Positions 1 to 8,495 of a DNA stretch of 64,000 nucleotides are shown one piece after another. The notes beneath the pieces were generated by a model that was not told where the DNA came from, did not search any database, and saw only the letters and a program-made list of their open reading frames with translations. Both the position numbers and the translations under genes were made by a program. Each line of letters starts with the position of its first letter. Position 1 is the stretch's first letter. Origin of the DNA: SIG299 sp964632165 (GTDB taxonomy: Bacteria; Bacillota; Clostridia; Lachnospirales; Lachnospiraceae); assembly GCA_964632165.1 (NCBI GenBank), contig CAZWCZ010000001.1, forward strand, positions 77,724-141,723, in the 5' to 3' direction.

Positions 1-1112
1 CCCTGTGTCGTATTGACATAAATTTCTTTGCCATCCGTGAATATCGACGACTTAACAACCCAGTTTGGAGAAAAGAAGAATTTTGCTATCTTCCCATTTT
101 GCTTATTATACTGATAAATTTGTTTTGCACCATCAATTAACCAGACACTTCCTTCTGTCATTATGAAATTGTCCCACATATATTCGACTGTACCATCAGA
201 AAAATCATAGCTGATTTCCTCTCCCGTGATAAGATTTTTTCCTGCAATCGTTCCTTCCTCCTCACGCATGCCGTATATCATATCACCTGCCAAAGCATAG
301 AACGGATAATATCCGACTACGACTTCTTCCTTTGTCTCACGCGACTTAAAAATCACTCCAACTTCGCTCTTCCATTTTACATAAGAGTCTCCCCATCCTC
401 TTTCAGTTGCCATATTTTTATCTTTTATCGGCTCATCTGCACCAAACGGCAAAACCAGATACTCTGCTACAAGAATTTCATAAACCTCATCTCCTACTTC
501 CATAAGCTCCTCTTTTATTTCACCGACAAAATGAATCCCTTCTTCATCCACTACCACTCTCTGCAGTAGATTTCTAAAATCTTCATCCTCATAGTCCTTC
601 GCCTTTTCTCCCGCCGCATACAGCAGTTCTACGGTTCCGTCCTTTGGTGAATAAGCACATACATCTCCATCGTACAGATTTTCCATTATATAATACCCGT
701 AAGATTCCAAAAGGAAGTATAACACTCCATCGTACATATAAAGTGCCTTTGCCGGAAGTTCTACAACAAGTTCAGTTTCTCCGTCCTTTAACCGGTAGAT
801 AAAGTAATCATTATTTAAGTTCACAAAATAAACCGCTCCTGTTCTCTCATCGATGCAAAAAGGATTCGCTCCATCATTATATCGTTCGTTAAATCCATTG
901 TACTTTCCAAGCCCACTCTCTTCTATCTCCTCCAGGTCTTCCTTTTTTCCACTGCTTGGGAATCCCGCCAGTACGACCATTTCCTTATCCACTTCTTCCT
1001 CTGCCGGTTGGAACGCACTTTCTGTCGGGGTAGGGATTGCATCCGGTCCTGTCTGCTGACATCCGGCAAGAAAAAGTACAGTAAGTAAAATAAATAGTAT
1101 CTCTTTTTTCAT
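1..1112 (-). CDS. propeller-like lipoprotein, 3' end outside window
   Basis: The visible 370 codons begin with a lipoprotein signal peptide ending in the lipobox LAGC (Cys at residue 18), so the product should be lipid-anchored on the outer face of the membrane. The body is a series of short strand-rich units of the type 'DG.LYF', 'GAVYFVN', 'YRLKDGE', typical of beta-propeller-like domains. It is a clear paralogue of the lipoprotein at 31504-32847: both share the CID-x3-GAVYFVN block, the YRLKDGE block and the YAAG block in the same order. The reading frame is open to base 1, so the C-terminus is missing. It follows the small secreted gene at 1209-1598 with a perfect hairpin between them. 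Function unknown; a cell-surface sensor or binding role is only inference. Confidence 0.75.
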   Translation of the reverse strand, partial: MKKEILFILLTVLFLAGCQQTGPDAIPTPTESAFQPAEEEVDKEMVVLAGFPSSGKKEDLEEIEESGLGKYNGFNERYNDGANPFCIDERTGAVYFVNLNNDYFIYRLKDGETELVVELPAKALYMYDGVLYFLLESYGYYIMENLYDGDVCAYSPKDGTVELLYAAGEKAKDYEDEDFRNLLQRVVVDEEGIHFVGEIKEELMEVGDEVYEILVAEYLVLPFGADEPIKDKNMATERGWGDSYVKWKSEVGVIFKSRETKEEVVVGYYPFYALAGDMIYGMREEEGTIAGKNLITGEEISYDFSDGTVEYMWDNFIMTEGSVWLIDGAKQIYQYNKQNGKIAKFFFSPNWVVKSSIFTDGKEIYVNTTQ

Positions 1113-1140
1113 ATCATCTGCCTTCTTTCCTTATTATTTA

Positions 1141-1174
1141 CTTAACGAAGCGGAATCTTTTCCGCTTCGTTAAG
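1141..1174. promoter_or_regulatory. intercistronic hairpin
   Basis: A perfect 15-bp inverted repeat with a 4-nt loop (CTTAACGAAGCGGAA, loop tctt, then its complement). It sits between the small secreted gene and the lipoprotein, both leftward. No T-run follows on the minus strand, so it looks more like a processing, stability or partial-attenuation hairpin than a simple terminator. A hairpin occupies the same position in the paralogous pair (32869-32899). Confidence 0.7.
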
Positions 1175-1208
1175 ATTTTAATACATATTTTTATAACTCT
1201 ATCTGCAA

Positions 1209-1598
1209 TTAATCTTCCAATGGATATTTCTGGCATTCATCCCATTTTGAATGTACCTCACCCTGAGGAACAGCTTTCGTCTCATCCATTTTTTTCCAGT
1301 ATTGACAGTCTTCACCGTAAGTCAGGATATTAACCGAACACACCCACACCGGGCTATACGTTATCGTCTCTGTTACCGTACAATAGGCAGGAATCCATTC
1401 ATCTTCACCATCTCCATTAAGGTCAACAGGCAGTAAATATCTATGAAGATATGTTTCCACCACATCTTGTTCACCTAATGCAAAAACCTTATGTTCACAA
1501 TCACTTGTTGCAGCATAAGACATTGTAGGTGTTACCATGGTAAAGCAAATGGCAGCTGTCATTGCCAATGATACTATTTCTTTTAATTTCTTGTTCAT
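1209..1598 (-). CDS. small secreted protein with EF-hand-like loop
   Basis: 129 residues with a Sec signal peptide (basic start MNKKLKE, hydrophobic core, cleavage probably after SYA at about residue 29). The mature part begins SDCEH and contains DLNGDGEDEW, which resembles a calcium-binding DxNxDG loop. Four cysteines remain in the mature chain. It is paralogous to the protein at 32937-33332: both have a Cys-x-His near the mature N-terminus, the D-x-(N/D)GDG loop in the middle, a VC(S/Q)VN motif and a C-terminal acidic end. It is the first gene of a pair with the lipoprotein downstream. The ribosome-binding site is AAGGAGAG. Molecular function unknown. Confidence 0.7.
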   Translation of the reverse strand: MNKKLKEIVSLAMTAAICFTMVTPTMSYAATSDCEHKVFALGEQDVVETYLHRYLLPVDLNGDGEDEWIPAYCTVTETITYSPVWVCSVNILTYGEDCQYWKKMDETKAVPQGEVHSKWDECQKYPLED

Positions 1599-1631
1599 TT
1601 TGGTTCTCTCCTTTTTTGTAATAATATAATT

Positions 1632-1657
1632 ACATTTGCAAATGTGTCTTTATTGTA
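1632..1657 (-). promoter_or_regulatory. extended -10 element and 14-bp palindrome
   Basis: On the minus strand an extended -10 (TGG-TACAAT, 1652-1657) lies upstream of the small secreted gene. Directly downstream of it, about where transcription would start, is the perfect palindrome ACATTTGCAAATGT (1632-1645), a plausible operator. No convincing -35 box is seen. Confidence 0.4.
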
Positions 1658-1844
1658 CCAGGATTTTTTCAAAAAAACATAGCGAAACTGGCACAATTCA
1701 TTTTTTTCGACCTTTTTTGCTATTTTAGGATCTGCTTTTCTGATCTCCATGCCAAGAACGTTTTGTTTGTATTTCCTGTACTATTTCTATTCATCCCCGA
1801 ATATTTTAGTATCACATCTCTTTTGTTCAAGGACGGAATCTGAA

Positions 1845-3125
1845 TTGAAAAGCAGACTTGCCAAAGGAACCATCATATTAACTGCGGCCGGATTTATTGT
1901 ACGCATTCTCGGATTTTTTTACCGTATCTGGTTATCCGATCGGTTGGGAAGCGAACTTCTTGGCATCTATCAGATGATTTTCCCAATTTCCGGTGTATGC
2001 TATACCATCTATGCTTCCGGTATTCAGACCGCCATTTCAAAACTGACTGCAGAGAAAAAAAATGCTGTCTCGATTTTTTTTCATGGTTTGTCTGTTTCCT
2101 TGATCCTTTCTCTTTTCCTTTCCTTCATCGTTTATGAAACAGCCCCGTACCTTGCCTCCCATTTTCTGTTTGAAGAACGTACCATCCGCCCTCTACAGAT
2201 TCTGAGCTTCCTGTTTCCGTTCGGTGCCGTTTCCGCCTGTTGCAACGGCTACTATTATGGAAAAGGAAATTCTCGTTTTCCTGCCATTTCACAACTGACG
2301 GAGCAGGGAATCCGAATTTCTTGTGCATACCTTATTGCCGCTTTCGTTCCTGCGATGACATTCTCCTGCGAAACGGCTGTTCTTGTCCTGGTTTTTGGCG
2401 AAGCTGCCTCTGCATTTCTCAGTCTTACCTCTTTTTTGTTGTCAGAATGCCGTTTCAGAAAATGTACCTTGCATTCCTTTCATGCAAAACACTACAAGGA
2501 ACTCCTCTGTCTTTCCATACCGCTTAGTATCCATCGGCTTATCCTCAATCTTCTGCACAGTTTTGAAGCTACGCTTGTGCCGTTCACACTTCAGCAATCC
2601 GGGCTAAGCAGATCCGATGCCATCAGCAGGTACGGAATTTTAAATGGTATGGCATTCCCTTTTATTTATTTTCCTACTGCCCTGACCGGCTCCTTGTCAG
2701 TTCTCCTTCTCCCGGCTGTTTCCGGAGCGAAGAGAAAAAAAGACAGTGCATATCTTGAACGAATCATTCGAATTTCTCTGGCATTTAGTCTGGTTCTTGG
2801 GACAGGATGTTTTCTGCTCTTTTTCTTTTTCGGAGAATATTTAGGGACTCTCGTCTTTCATGAAACACTGGCAGGAACTTACCTGCAGATCCTTGCCTGG
2901 CTTTGTCCGTTTCTCTATGTTTCCTCCACATTGTCCAGTATTTTAAACGGTTTAGGCAAAGTCTACCACACTTTTTGCATTTCTGTTTTCTCTATGATAA
3001 TTAAGATTGCATGTCTGATTCTTTTTGTTCCGAGATACGGAATGCCTGCCTACTTTTTCAGTCTTCTTTCCGGTCAGATCTGCAGTACCGTTTCAGAAGC
3101 CATTGTTTTATATCGTACAAAGTAA
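1845..3125 (+). CDS. SpoVB-like polysaccharide flippase (MOP/MATE superfamily)
   Basis: A polytopic membrane protein of about 426 residues with many hydrophobic segments. Its N-terminus (LAKGTIILTAAGFIVRILGF, then YRIWL and GIYQMIFP) matches the stage V sporulation protein B branch of the MOP exporter superfamily, which moves lipid-linked sugars across the membrane and in spore formers serves cortex synthesis. I place the start at TTG 1845 because AAGGACGG lies 8 nt upstream and the conserved N-terminus begins there; the ATG at 1749 would add a non-conserved stretch. The gene stands alone and ends only 4 bp from the convergent lipoprotein gene. It could instead be a general O-antigen/teichoic-type flippase; the family is well supported, the substrate is not. 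Confidence 0.8.
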   Translation: MKSRLAKGTIILTAAGFIVRILGFFYRIWLSDRLGSELLGIYQMIFPISGVCYTIYASGIQTAISKLTAEKKNAVSIFFHGLSVSLILSLFLSFIVYETAPYLASHFLFEERTIRPLQILSFLFPFGAVSACCNGYYYGKGNSRFPAISQLTEQGIRISCAYLIAAFVPAMTFSCETAVLVLVFGEAASAFLSLTSFLLSECRFRKCTLHSFHAKHYKELLCLSIPLSIHRLILNLLHSFEATLVPFTLQQSGLSRSDAISRYGILNGMAFPFIYFPTALTGSLSVLLLPAVSGAKRKKDSAYLERIIRISLAFSLVLGTGCFLLFFFFGEYLGTLVFHETLAGTYLQILAWLCPFLYVSSTLSSILNGLGKVYHTFCISVFSMIIKIACLILFVPRYGMPAYFFSLLSGQICSTVSEAIVLYRTK

Positions 3126-3129
3126 TGTT

Positions 3130-5172
3130 TTATTCACCTGTATACATTTTTAACCTGCGGTCCAGTTCCTTTACCAATTCATCCAGTGAAAGTCCGCCAT
3201 TCCAATACTCTTCAAATGTCTCCCAGTAAACCTCTTCTTCCATTTCAAAATACACCGCTGCTTTCGAGATCATTTCATACATTTCTCTGATAAACGGGGT
3301 ATCACTATATGTTGCATAGTCTTCTAAAAGGAACGAATTTTTTTCCTGCATCATATAATTCGCATATGCCGTAATGTATTCCAGCGTTGCATCCAGTCGG
3401 TCAGATTTTGGATTTACCACAAGAAAATTAAGACCTACCACGTATCCGGTTCCTTCTGCAATGCTTGGTCGTCCTGTCACGCCATAAACATCCGATGTCC
3501 CTATCAGGCTGAGTATTTTCCCATATCCCGTATTGTTCATTGTTTCAAAATAAAACTCTGGAATTTCCCCAATGACAAGTGGATCATAAATACTTGTTTC
3601 CACATCCGCCTTCCAGTTTTTTTCTTTACTTTCTTTTAACTGGGACACTCCTTTCCGGAATACCTCAGTGTCAAACGTATCATATGCCGATAAATACTGA
3701 CGGAAAAATTCTTTTGCAAGGCTTGTAACATCTTCTGACAGCATGGTTCTCCCGATTTCATCCATTCCCTGCTCCGTCACAAAATCCACATAAGTTTCCC
3801 AATCCATTTCTTTTAGGGAGACTCCGTTCTGGTCACAGTATTCCTTATTATATACCATGACCGTGAACATACTTTTTACAGGGAGCATCCAGATATCTCC
3901 ATTTTCATTGGTCGCCATCTTACGGATTCCAGGGAAACAGGCATCCAGATATTCCCGTACTCCTTCCACTTCGTTCAGTGGATAATATCCTTCGCATTCT
4001 TTTAACTCATAGGCGATTGCATTTCCGGAATACATGGTATACAGGTCAAAGTCTTTGTCTCCTGCAAGTGCTTTTAAAGCAAGTTTTTCCGACGAAAGCT
4101 TCTGCTCATTCATCAAAAAGCCACACGGAAACGGTTTATACTCCACCGTTTCTTTCTCCAAAATTCTCAGTATTTTTTCCGGTTGCACCATATTTTCTAC
4201 GCAAACTCTCCAGACTCCCGACTTTTGTTCATACTGATTCGCATAGAATAAAAAACCTTTCTTATAGACCGCCGGTTCGGAAAGCATCAGATCACTTGCA
4301 ACCAATGTCGCATCTGAAATACCGTCATATGCTTGAAAAAAAATTTCTTTCTTACTGCCGTAGCCGGAAAAATCCGTATAGAAAAAACCGTATTTGCTCC
4401 CGCATATCTGCTTTGTTCCTGCCTGATATCCTAAAACTGCAACCTGCTCCACAGCTCCGCTTTCCGGTTGGAATTCATGGATCACATATCCCTGTTCCTG
4501 CGTATACGCCTGGATTCTGAGTGATCCGTCTTCCGTCACAAACAGTGCTGTCGGAAATTTAATCCTCATTTCCTCAGCTTTCGGCGTTTCATCCATGATA
4601 TTGATACGAAAAACCGTATATCCCTGTAATTTCTCCGCAGTCACATCCTGCATTTCTTCCTGATCAGCAGTTTTTTTCTCCCCTATGGCATAAATGTAAT
4701 CTCCAAGGAGCGTAACATACGAAAGTTCTCTTTCATATTGTGTAAGATTGGCCAGCACTTCTACTTCCCATGTATCTGTATCTACCTTAAAAATACTCGG
4801 CACCTTCCACGATTCTATCGTAGGAGCAGTAAAATACAGGATCCCGTCTTTCACATTCAGACCGGACATTCCTATACTTCCGGCATAAATGATATTGCTC
4901 TTGATACAATTCCCATCCAGATCGTACACACTGATTTTTTGTTCTGCTCCGTTTATTGATTCCGGGCTTGTGCTTTCTACCAGTTTATCAAGCCAGGTGG
5001 AAATATATACGGTTCCGTCCTCATCCACTGCCACGCAGTCTGCGCCTTCACTTCCTTCATAAAAGAAAGTGTTCTTATCCGCCTCCAGCAGTTCCATTTT
5101 GATTTTTTCTTCTTTTTGACATCCTGCACAAAACACCATTATAAAAATCATACATATAAATATACGCTTCAT
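3130..5172 (-). CDS. lipoprotein: N-terminal propeller-like region plus ABC solute-binding domain
   Basis: 680 residues starting with a lipoprotein signal (lipobox CAGC, Cys 18). The first half or so has propeller-type repeats (DEDGTVYIS, KDGILYF, LGDYIYAIG). The second half resembles carbohydrate ABC extracellular binding proteins (NENGDIWMLP, then VMVYNKEYCDQNG and the W-x-TYVDF block). Start ATG 5172 is chosen for the GGAGG box and lipobox; the open frame further upstream runs through the promoter. It is divergent from two permease genes, so it is the likely receptor of that importer, possibly with the propeller adding a second binding surface. A paralogue with the same layout lies at 29417-31501. 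Substrate unknown. Confidence 0.8.
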   Translation of the reverse strand: MKRIFICMIFIMVFCAGCQKEEKIKMELLEADKNTFFYEGSEGADCVAVDEDGTVYISTWLDKLVESTSPESINGAEQKISVYDLDGNCIKSNIIYAGSIGMSGLNVKDGILYFTAPTIESWKVPSIFKVDTDTWEVEVLANLTQYERELSYVTLLGDYIYAIGEKKTADQEEMQDVTAEKLQGYTVFRINIMDETPKAEEMRIKFPTALFVTEDGSLRIQAYTQEQGYVIHEFQPESGAVEQVAVLGYQAGTKQICGSKYGFFYTDFSGYGSKKEIFFQAYDGISDATLVASDLMLSEPAVYKKGFLFYANQYEQKSGVWRVCVENMVQPEKILRILEKETVEYKPFPCGFLMNEQKLSSEKLALKALAGDKDFDLYTMYSGNAIAYELKECEGYYPLNEVEGVREYLDACFPGIRKMATNENGDIWMLPVKSMFTVMVYNKEYCDQNGVSLKEMDWETYVDFVTEQGMDEIGRTMLSEDVTSLAKEFFRQYLSAYDTFDTEVFRKGVSQLKESKEKNWKADVETSIYDPLVIGEIPEFYFETMNNTGYGKILSLIGTSDVYGVTGRPSIAEGTGYVVGLNFLVVNPKSDRLDATLEYITAYANYMMQEKNSFLLEDYATYSDTPFIREMYEMISKAAVYFEMEEEVYWETFEEYWNGGLSLDELVKELDRRLKMYTGE

Positions 5173-5237
5173 ATCTCCTGCACCTCCACTATAATAATGC
5201 TCTCTATTTTTTTTACGTTTCTTCTGTAGTTTTCCAA

Positions 5238-5266
5238 AGTATACATGCAACAAAATTATTTGTCAA
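5238..5266 (-). promoter_or_regulatory. promoter of the propeller-SBP lipoprotein
   Basis: Near-consensus sigma-A promoter on the minus strand: TTGACA, 17-bp spacer, TATACT. The predicted start falls about 60 nt before ATG 5172, which excludes the longer upstream reading frame. Confidence 0.8.
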
Positions 5267-5401
5267 TTATTATTTCTTTTTGAATTTTCTCACTTCTTAA
5301 TATTCTGTTCCTAACAAAATACACAACACGATAATGAAAGATTCAAAAAGCCACCCTCTTTTTTACATAATTAGTATTTTTACAAATTCTAACATTTCTG
5401 C

Positions 5402-5430
5402 TTTACATTATCGCTTTAATCTGATACAAT
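5402..5430 (+). promoter_or_regulatory. promoter of the permease operon
   Basis: TTTACA, 17-bp spacer, TACAAT preceded by TGA (extended -10). It lies 31 bp before ATG 5462 and is divergent from the lipoprotein promoter; the AT-rich stretch between them holds no gene. Confidence 0.75.
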
Positions 5431-5461
5431 ATCAAAAAACCAAAAAAATGGAGGGTTGCTT

Positions 5462-6295
5462 ATGAAACAGAAAAAGCATGCGGACTCCTGCTCCGTAAGA
5501 ACAGGATTTCGATTGCGCTGGAACAGCAAATGTATTCTTTGCCTTGCTCCAAGTCTCCTTGGTCTGATGATCTTTTTTATTTTCCCGTACTTCAGGGTTC
5601 TTTACTATTCTTTCATCAGAAATCAGTTTAGAAAAGATTTTGTCGGGCTGAATAACTATATAAGTACAATTCAGAATGATTATTTTCGTCTGGCATTCAA
5701 AAACAGTATCCAGCTCATTCTCATATGTGTCCCGATTCTGATTTTACTTGCCATTTTGATTTCCATTGGGCTTTCATTTTTATTGAAGAAGCTTCGTATT
5801 CTCCGCGTTGCTTTCATTCTCCCAATGTTGATCCCTACCGCCAGTATCGTTCTGTTTTTTCAAAAAGTATTTGGTTCTATTGAAAATGAACTTCCTCTTT
5901 ATATTTTGTTTATCTGGAAGAACATCGGCATCTGTATTATTTTGTTGACTGCCGCACTGACCACGATCGAAGATGAATTATATGAAGCCGCAAAATTAGA
6001 TGGCGCAGGAAGTTTTTTCTTACATACCAAGATCACCGTACCGCTGATTTTGCCGACCATTTCCTTTTCCGCACTGATGGCGATCGTAAATTCATTCAAG
6101 ATCTTCCGTGAGAGCTATTTGTACTATGGCGGAAACTATCCGCCGGATTACGGCTATACCTTACAGTACTACATGAACAACAATTTCCTGAAATTTAATT
6201 ATCAGGCACTTGCTTCTTCTTCCGTACTGACTTCGTTTTTAGTAGCCGCAATTGTCATTTTCTTTTTACTTTGGGAAAGGAGGTACCAGCGATGA
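5462..6295 (+). CDS. sugar-type ABC transporter permease (MalF-like)
   Basis: 277 residues, about six membrane spans, with a binding-protein-dependent transport inner-membrane domain. The coupling helix is seen as the EAA-type motif (YEAAKLDGAG followed by FFLHTKITVPLI), the surface that contacts the cytoplasmic ATPase. The N-terminal LAPSLLGLMIFFIFPYFRVL span is typical for MalF/UgpA-type subunits. Start ATG 5462 has GGAGGG 6 nt upstream. It overlaps the next permease gene by ATGA, so the two are translationally coupled. No ATPase gene is present nearby; Firmicutes often use one shared MsmK-like ATPase, so this is expected rather than a defect. Confidence 0.88.
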   Translation: MKQKKHADSCSVRTGFRLRWNSKCILCLAPSLLGLMIFFIFPYFRVLYYSFIRNQFRKDFVGLNNYISTIQNDYFRLAFKNSIQLILICVPILILLAILISIGLSFLLKKLRILRVAFILPMLIPTASIVLFFQKVFGSIENELPLYILFIWKNIGICIILLTAALTTIEDELYEAAKLDGAGSFFLHTKITVPLILPTISFSALMAIVNSFKIFRESYLYYGGNYPPDYGYTLQYYMNNNFLKFNYQALASSSVLTSFLVAAIVIFFLLWERRYQR

Positions 6296-7047
6296 AAAAT
6301 GTATTGCGTTTTTTTCTTGTATTACTTGCTGCGGTATTCTTCCTGCCGACTTTAGCCACTATTTTATTATCGTTTTATTCCGAAGGCAGCCTGACCTATT
6401 TAGGATACGACGAATTGTTCTTTGACTGTTTTAAATTTTATACAATGTTTTGGAACTCCGTCATTTATGCCTTTGCCATCACTGCACTTCAGCTGATCGT
6501 CATTCTTCCTGCAGCATTTGCATTCTCCTATGCAAAATTCCGTGGAAAAGAACTTCTCTTTTTCTTTTACATCATCCTTATGATGATGCCGCTGCAGGTT
6601 ATGATCCTTCCAAATTATATTGGTCTGCGTGATATGGGAATCCTGAACACCCGTGCCGGTATTATTCTTCCTATGATATTTTCACCATTTGGTGTTGTTG
6701 TACTTCGACAGTATATGAAAAGTACAGATCAGTCTGCAATTGAAGCAATGCGCCTGGAAACGAGTTCCATCATTCGCATTCTTTTATATGCTGTCGCACC
6801 TCAGGTTAAAGTATGCCTGTATGCCGTAGCACTGTTTGTATTCGCAGAATGCTGGAACATGTTGGAACAGCCTATGCTCCTTTTACAGGATAATGATCTG
6901 CAGACCCTTACCGTATTTTTCAGCAATGCAGATTACAGTGACAATATCCTGTATCCGGCTTCGGTATTGTTCATGATTCCGATTTTACTTCTTTACATGT
7001 TCTTCCACAAAGAATTGGAAAGGGGGCTGACATTACATGATGTTTAG
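6292..7047 (+). CDS. sugar-type ABC transporter permease (MalG-like)
   Basis: 251 residues with five to six membrane spans, second permease of the importer. The EAA loop appears as IEAMRLETSS followed by IIRILLYAVAPQVK; this is shorter and less canonical than in its partner (the conserved glycine is replaced). The segment MMMPLQVMILPNYIGLRDMG is the usual MalG-type signature. ATG 6292 has AAGGAGG 7 nt upstream and shares ATGA with the end of the first permease gene. The C-terminal end overlaps the small gene that follows by 11 nt, so the three genes form a tightly coupled operon. Confidence 0.86.
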   Translation: MKNVLRFFLVLLAAVFFLPTLATILLSFYSEGSLTYLGYDELFFDCFKFYTMFWNSVIYAFAITALQLIVILPAAFAFSYAKFRGKELLFFFYIILMMMPLQVMILPNYIGLRDMGILNTRAGIILPMIFSPFGVVVLRQYMKSTDQSAIEAMRLETSSIIRILLYAVAPQVKVCLYAVALFVFAECWNMLEQPMLLLQDNDLQTLTVFFSNADYSDNILYPASVLFMIPILLLYMFFHKELERGLTLHDV

Positions 7048-7501
7048 AAAAAAAGAAAAAGACTCCGATCAAAAATCATGGTTTGCACTGATTCTTCTGT
7101 CTGTGCTGTTTTACGGTTCTATGCTTGTTCTTACCCTTATTGCCAAAGATGTACGCAATGCCAGGCTTCCTCGGGTTACTGCACAGCGTCTCGGAACGCA
7201 AAAGTTTACTTATTCAGTAAGCAATGGAGCAGAAACACGGACTACAACGGCGTTAGCCATTCCTAAACATCTGGTAGACTCCGATCAGGTATATAGCTTA
7301 TTGATCATTTATAATTCCGAAACAGAGGAAACCAATTGCTACGTTGACAAAGTATCTCTTACCATAGATACGAGCAAAGAAAATCCTGACTATTACGCCG
7401 TTACGGATACTTCCTATACTTATACGTTCTTCGTTACGGAAGGATACGAAGGACTGGAAGATGGCGACGAAGTTTACTATGAAGGTGTTTATAAAAAATA
7501 A
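7037..7501 (+). CDS. small membrane-anchored protein coupled to the permeases
   Basis: 154 residues: a charged cytoplasmic start (MMFRKKEKDSDQKS), one membrane span at about residues 16-35, then a roughly 115-residue extracytoplasmic domain rich in beta strands. The tail has the pattern VTEGYEGLEDGDEVYYEG, which resembles the membrane-proximal domain of HlyD/RND-type adaptors (V..GL.dGd.V...G), and LAIPKHLV resembles the 'vP..av' start of that domain. The coiled-coil hairpin and lipoyl parts of real adaptors are absent. The gene overlaps the permease gene by 11 nt, so it is probably an accessory subunit of this importer. Function unknown. Confidence 0.65.
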   Translation: MMFRKKEKDSDQKSWFALILLSVLFYGSMLVLTLIAKDVRNARLPRVTAQRLGTQKFTYSVSNGAETRTTTALAIPKHLVDSDQVYSLLIIYNSETEETNCYVDKVSLTIDTSKENPDYYAVTDTSYTYTFFVTEGYEGLEDGDEVYYEGVYKK

Positions 7502-7520
7502 ACTGGCTTTTCCTTCAAAA

Positions 7521-7565
7521 GAGGCACGGCCGGGCGGAATGAAAAAATCCGCCCGGCTGTGCCTC
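7521..7565. terminator. bidirectional terminator
   Basis: An 18-bp GC-rich inverted repeat with one mismatch around a 9-nt loop between convergent genes (permease operon from the left, metA from the right). An A-run before and a T-rich stretch after suit both directions. Confidence 0.8.
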
Positions 7566-7568
7566 TTA

Positions 7569-8474
7569 TTACCACTCATACGGTGTATTCTGATATACGT
7601 AGTAATTGACCCAATTGGTATATAACGTATTGGCATGTGCTCTCCACATCAGACTTGGGCGCATCTCACTATTATTTTCCGGATAATAGTTGACGGGAAG
7701 TTCCGGCTGGATTCCTTTATTCAGATCCCTTTTATATTCTTTATCCAAAGTAACCCTGTCATATTCCGGATGTCCCAGCACAAAAATATTTTTCCCTTCT
7801 TCCGCCATCAAAAGAAACAATCCTGCCTCTTCTGATTCTGCCAGAATTTTAAATTTTCCGCTGTTTTCTATATCCTCTTTTACCATTTCTGTATATCTGG
7901 AATGCGGTGCATAAAACCAGTCATCAAATCCCCGCACCAGAGGTTCACGTCTGTTTCTCACGCGATGCAGATACACTCCGGAAAGCTTTTCTGAAAGATT
8001 CTGCTTCCGAATATGATATCGGTAATATAAACCTGCCTGTGCCCCCCAACAGATATGCAAGGTAGATGTTACATGTGTCTCAGACCAGTCCATGACTCTC
8101 GTCAGTTCTTCCCAATAAGCAACTTCTTCAAATTCCAACTGTTCTACCGGAGCTCCTGTAATGATCAGACCGTCAAAATAACGCTCTTTCACATCTTCAT
8201 ACGTCAGATAAAACGTATCCAGATGACTGGTTGCTGTGTTCTTCCCGACATAGCTTCCTGTAGTGAGGAATGTAATATCCAACTGCAACGGAGTGTTCGA
8301 TAAGGAACGCAGCAGCTGTACCTCCGTATCCTCCTTTAAAGGCATCAGATTCAGAATTGCAATTTTAAGCGGTCGTATGTCCTGACTTAATGCCCTCTTT
8401 TCATCCATGACAAATATATTTTCATCTTCCAGTATTTTTTTTGCAGGAAGATCACTCTGTACTTTAATCGGCAT
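7569..8474 (-). CDS. metAA: homoserine O-acetyltransferase (MetA family)
   Basis: 301 residues, full length for MetA. It activates homoserine in methionine biosynthesis in the cytoplasm. The catalytic cysteine is Cys142 (HICWGAQAG), with His235 and Glu237 in GHPEYD completing the active site. Residue 111, in TGAPVEQ, is Glu; work on Bacillus and E. coli MetA links Glu111 to acetyl-CoA use and Gly111 to succinyl-CoA use, so I call the acetyl form despite the family's older succinyltransferase label. It follows ligA by about 20 bp in the same direction and ends at the bidirectional terminator. No methionine riboswitch is seen upstream, because the gene has no leader of its own. Confidence 0.93.
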   Translation of the reverse strand: MPIKVQSDLPAKKILEDENIFVMDEKRALSQDIRPLKIAILNLMPLKEDTEVQLLRSLSNTPLQLDITFLTTGSYVGKNTATSHLDTFYLTYEDVKERYFDGLIITGAPVEQLEFEEVAYWEELTRVMDWSETHVTSTLHICWGAQAGLYYRYHIRKQNLSEKLSGVYLHRVRNRREPLVRGFDDWFYAPHSRYTEMVKEDIENSGKFKILAESEEAGLFLLMAEEGKNIFVLGHPEYDRVTLDKEYKRDLNKGIQPELPVNYYPENNSEMRPSLMWRAHANTLYTNWVNYYVYQNTPYEW

Positions 8475-8495
8475 GTCTTTTCCTCATTTCTTCCT

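Noticed and set aside
5173..5253. Upstream extension of the propeller-SBP lipoprotein
   Set aside because: The region contains the promoter, and the lipoprotein signal begins at ATG 5172.
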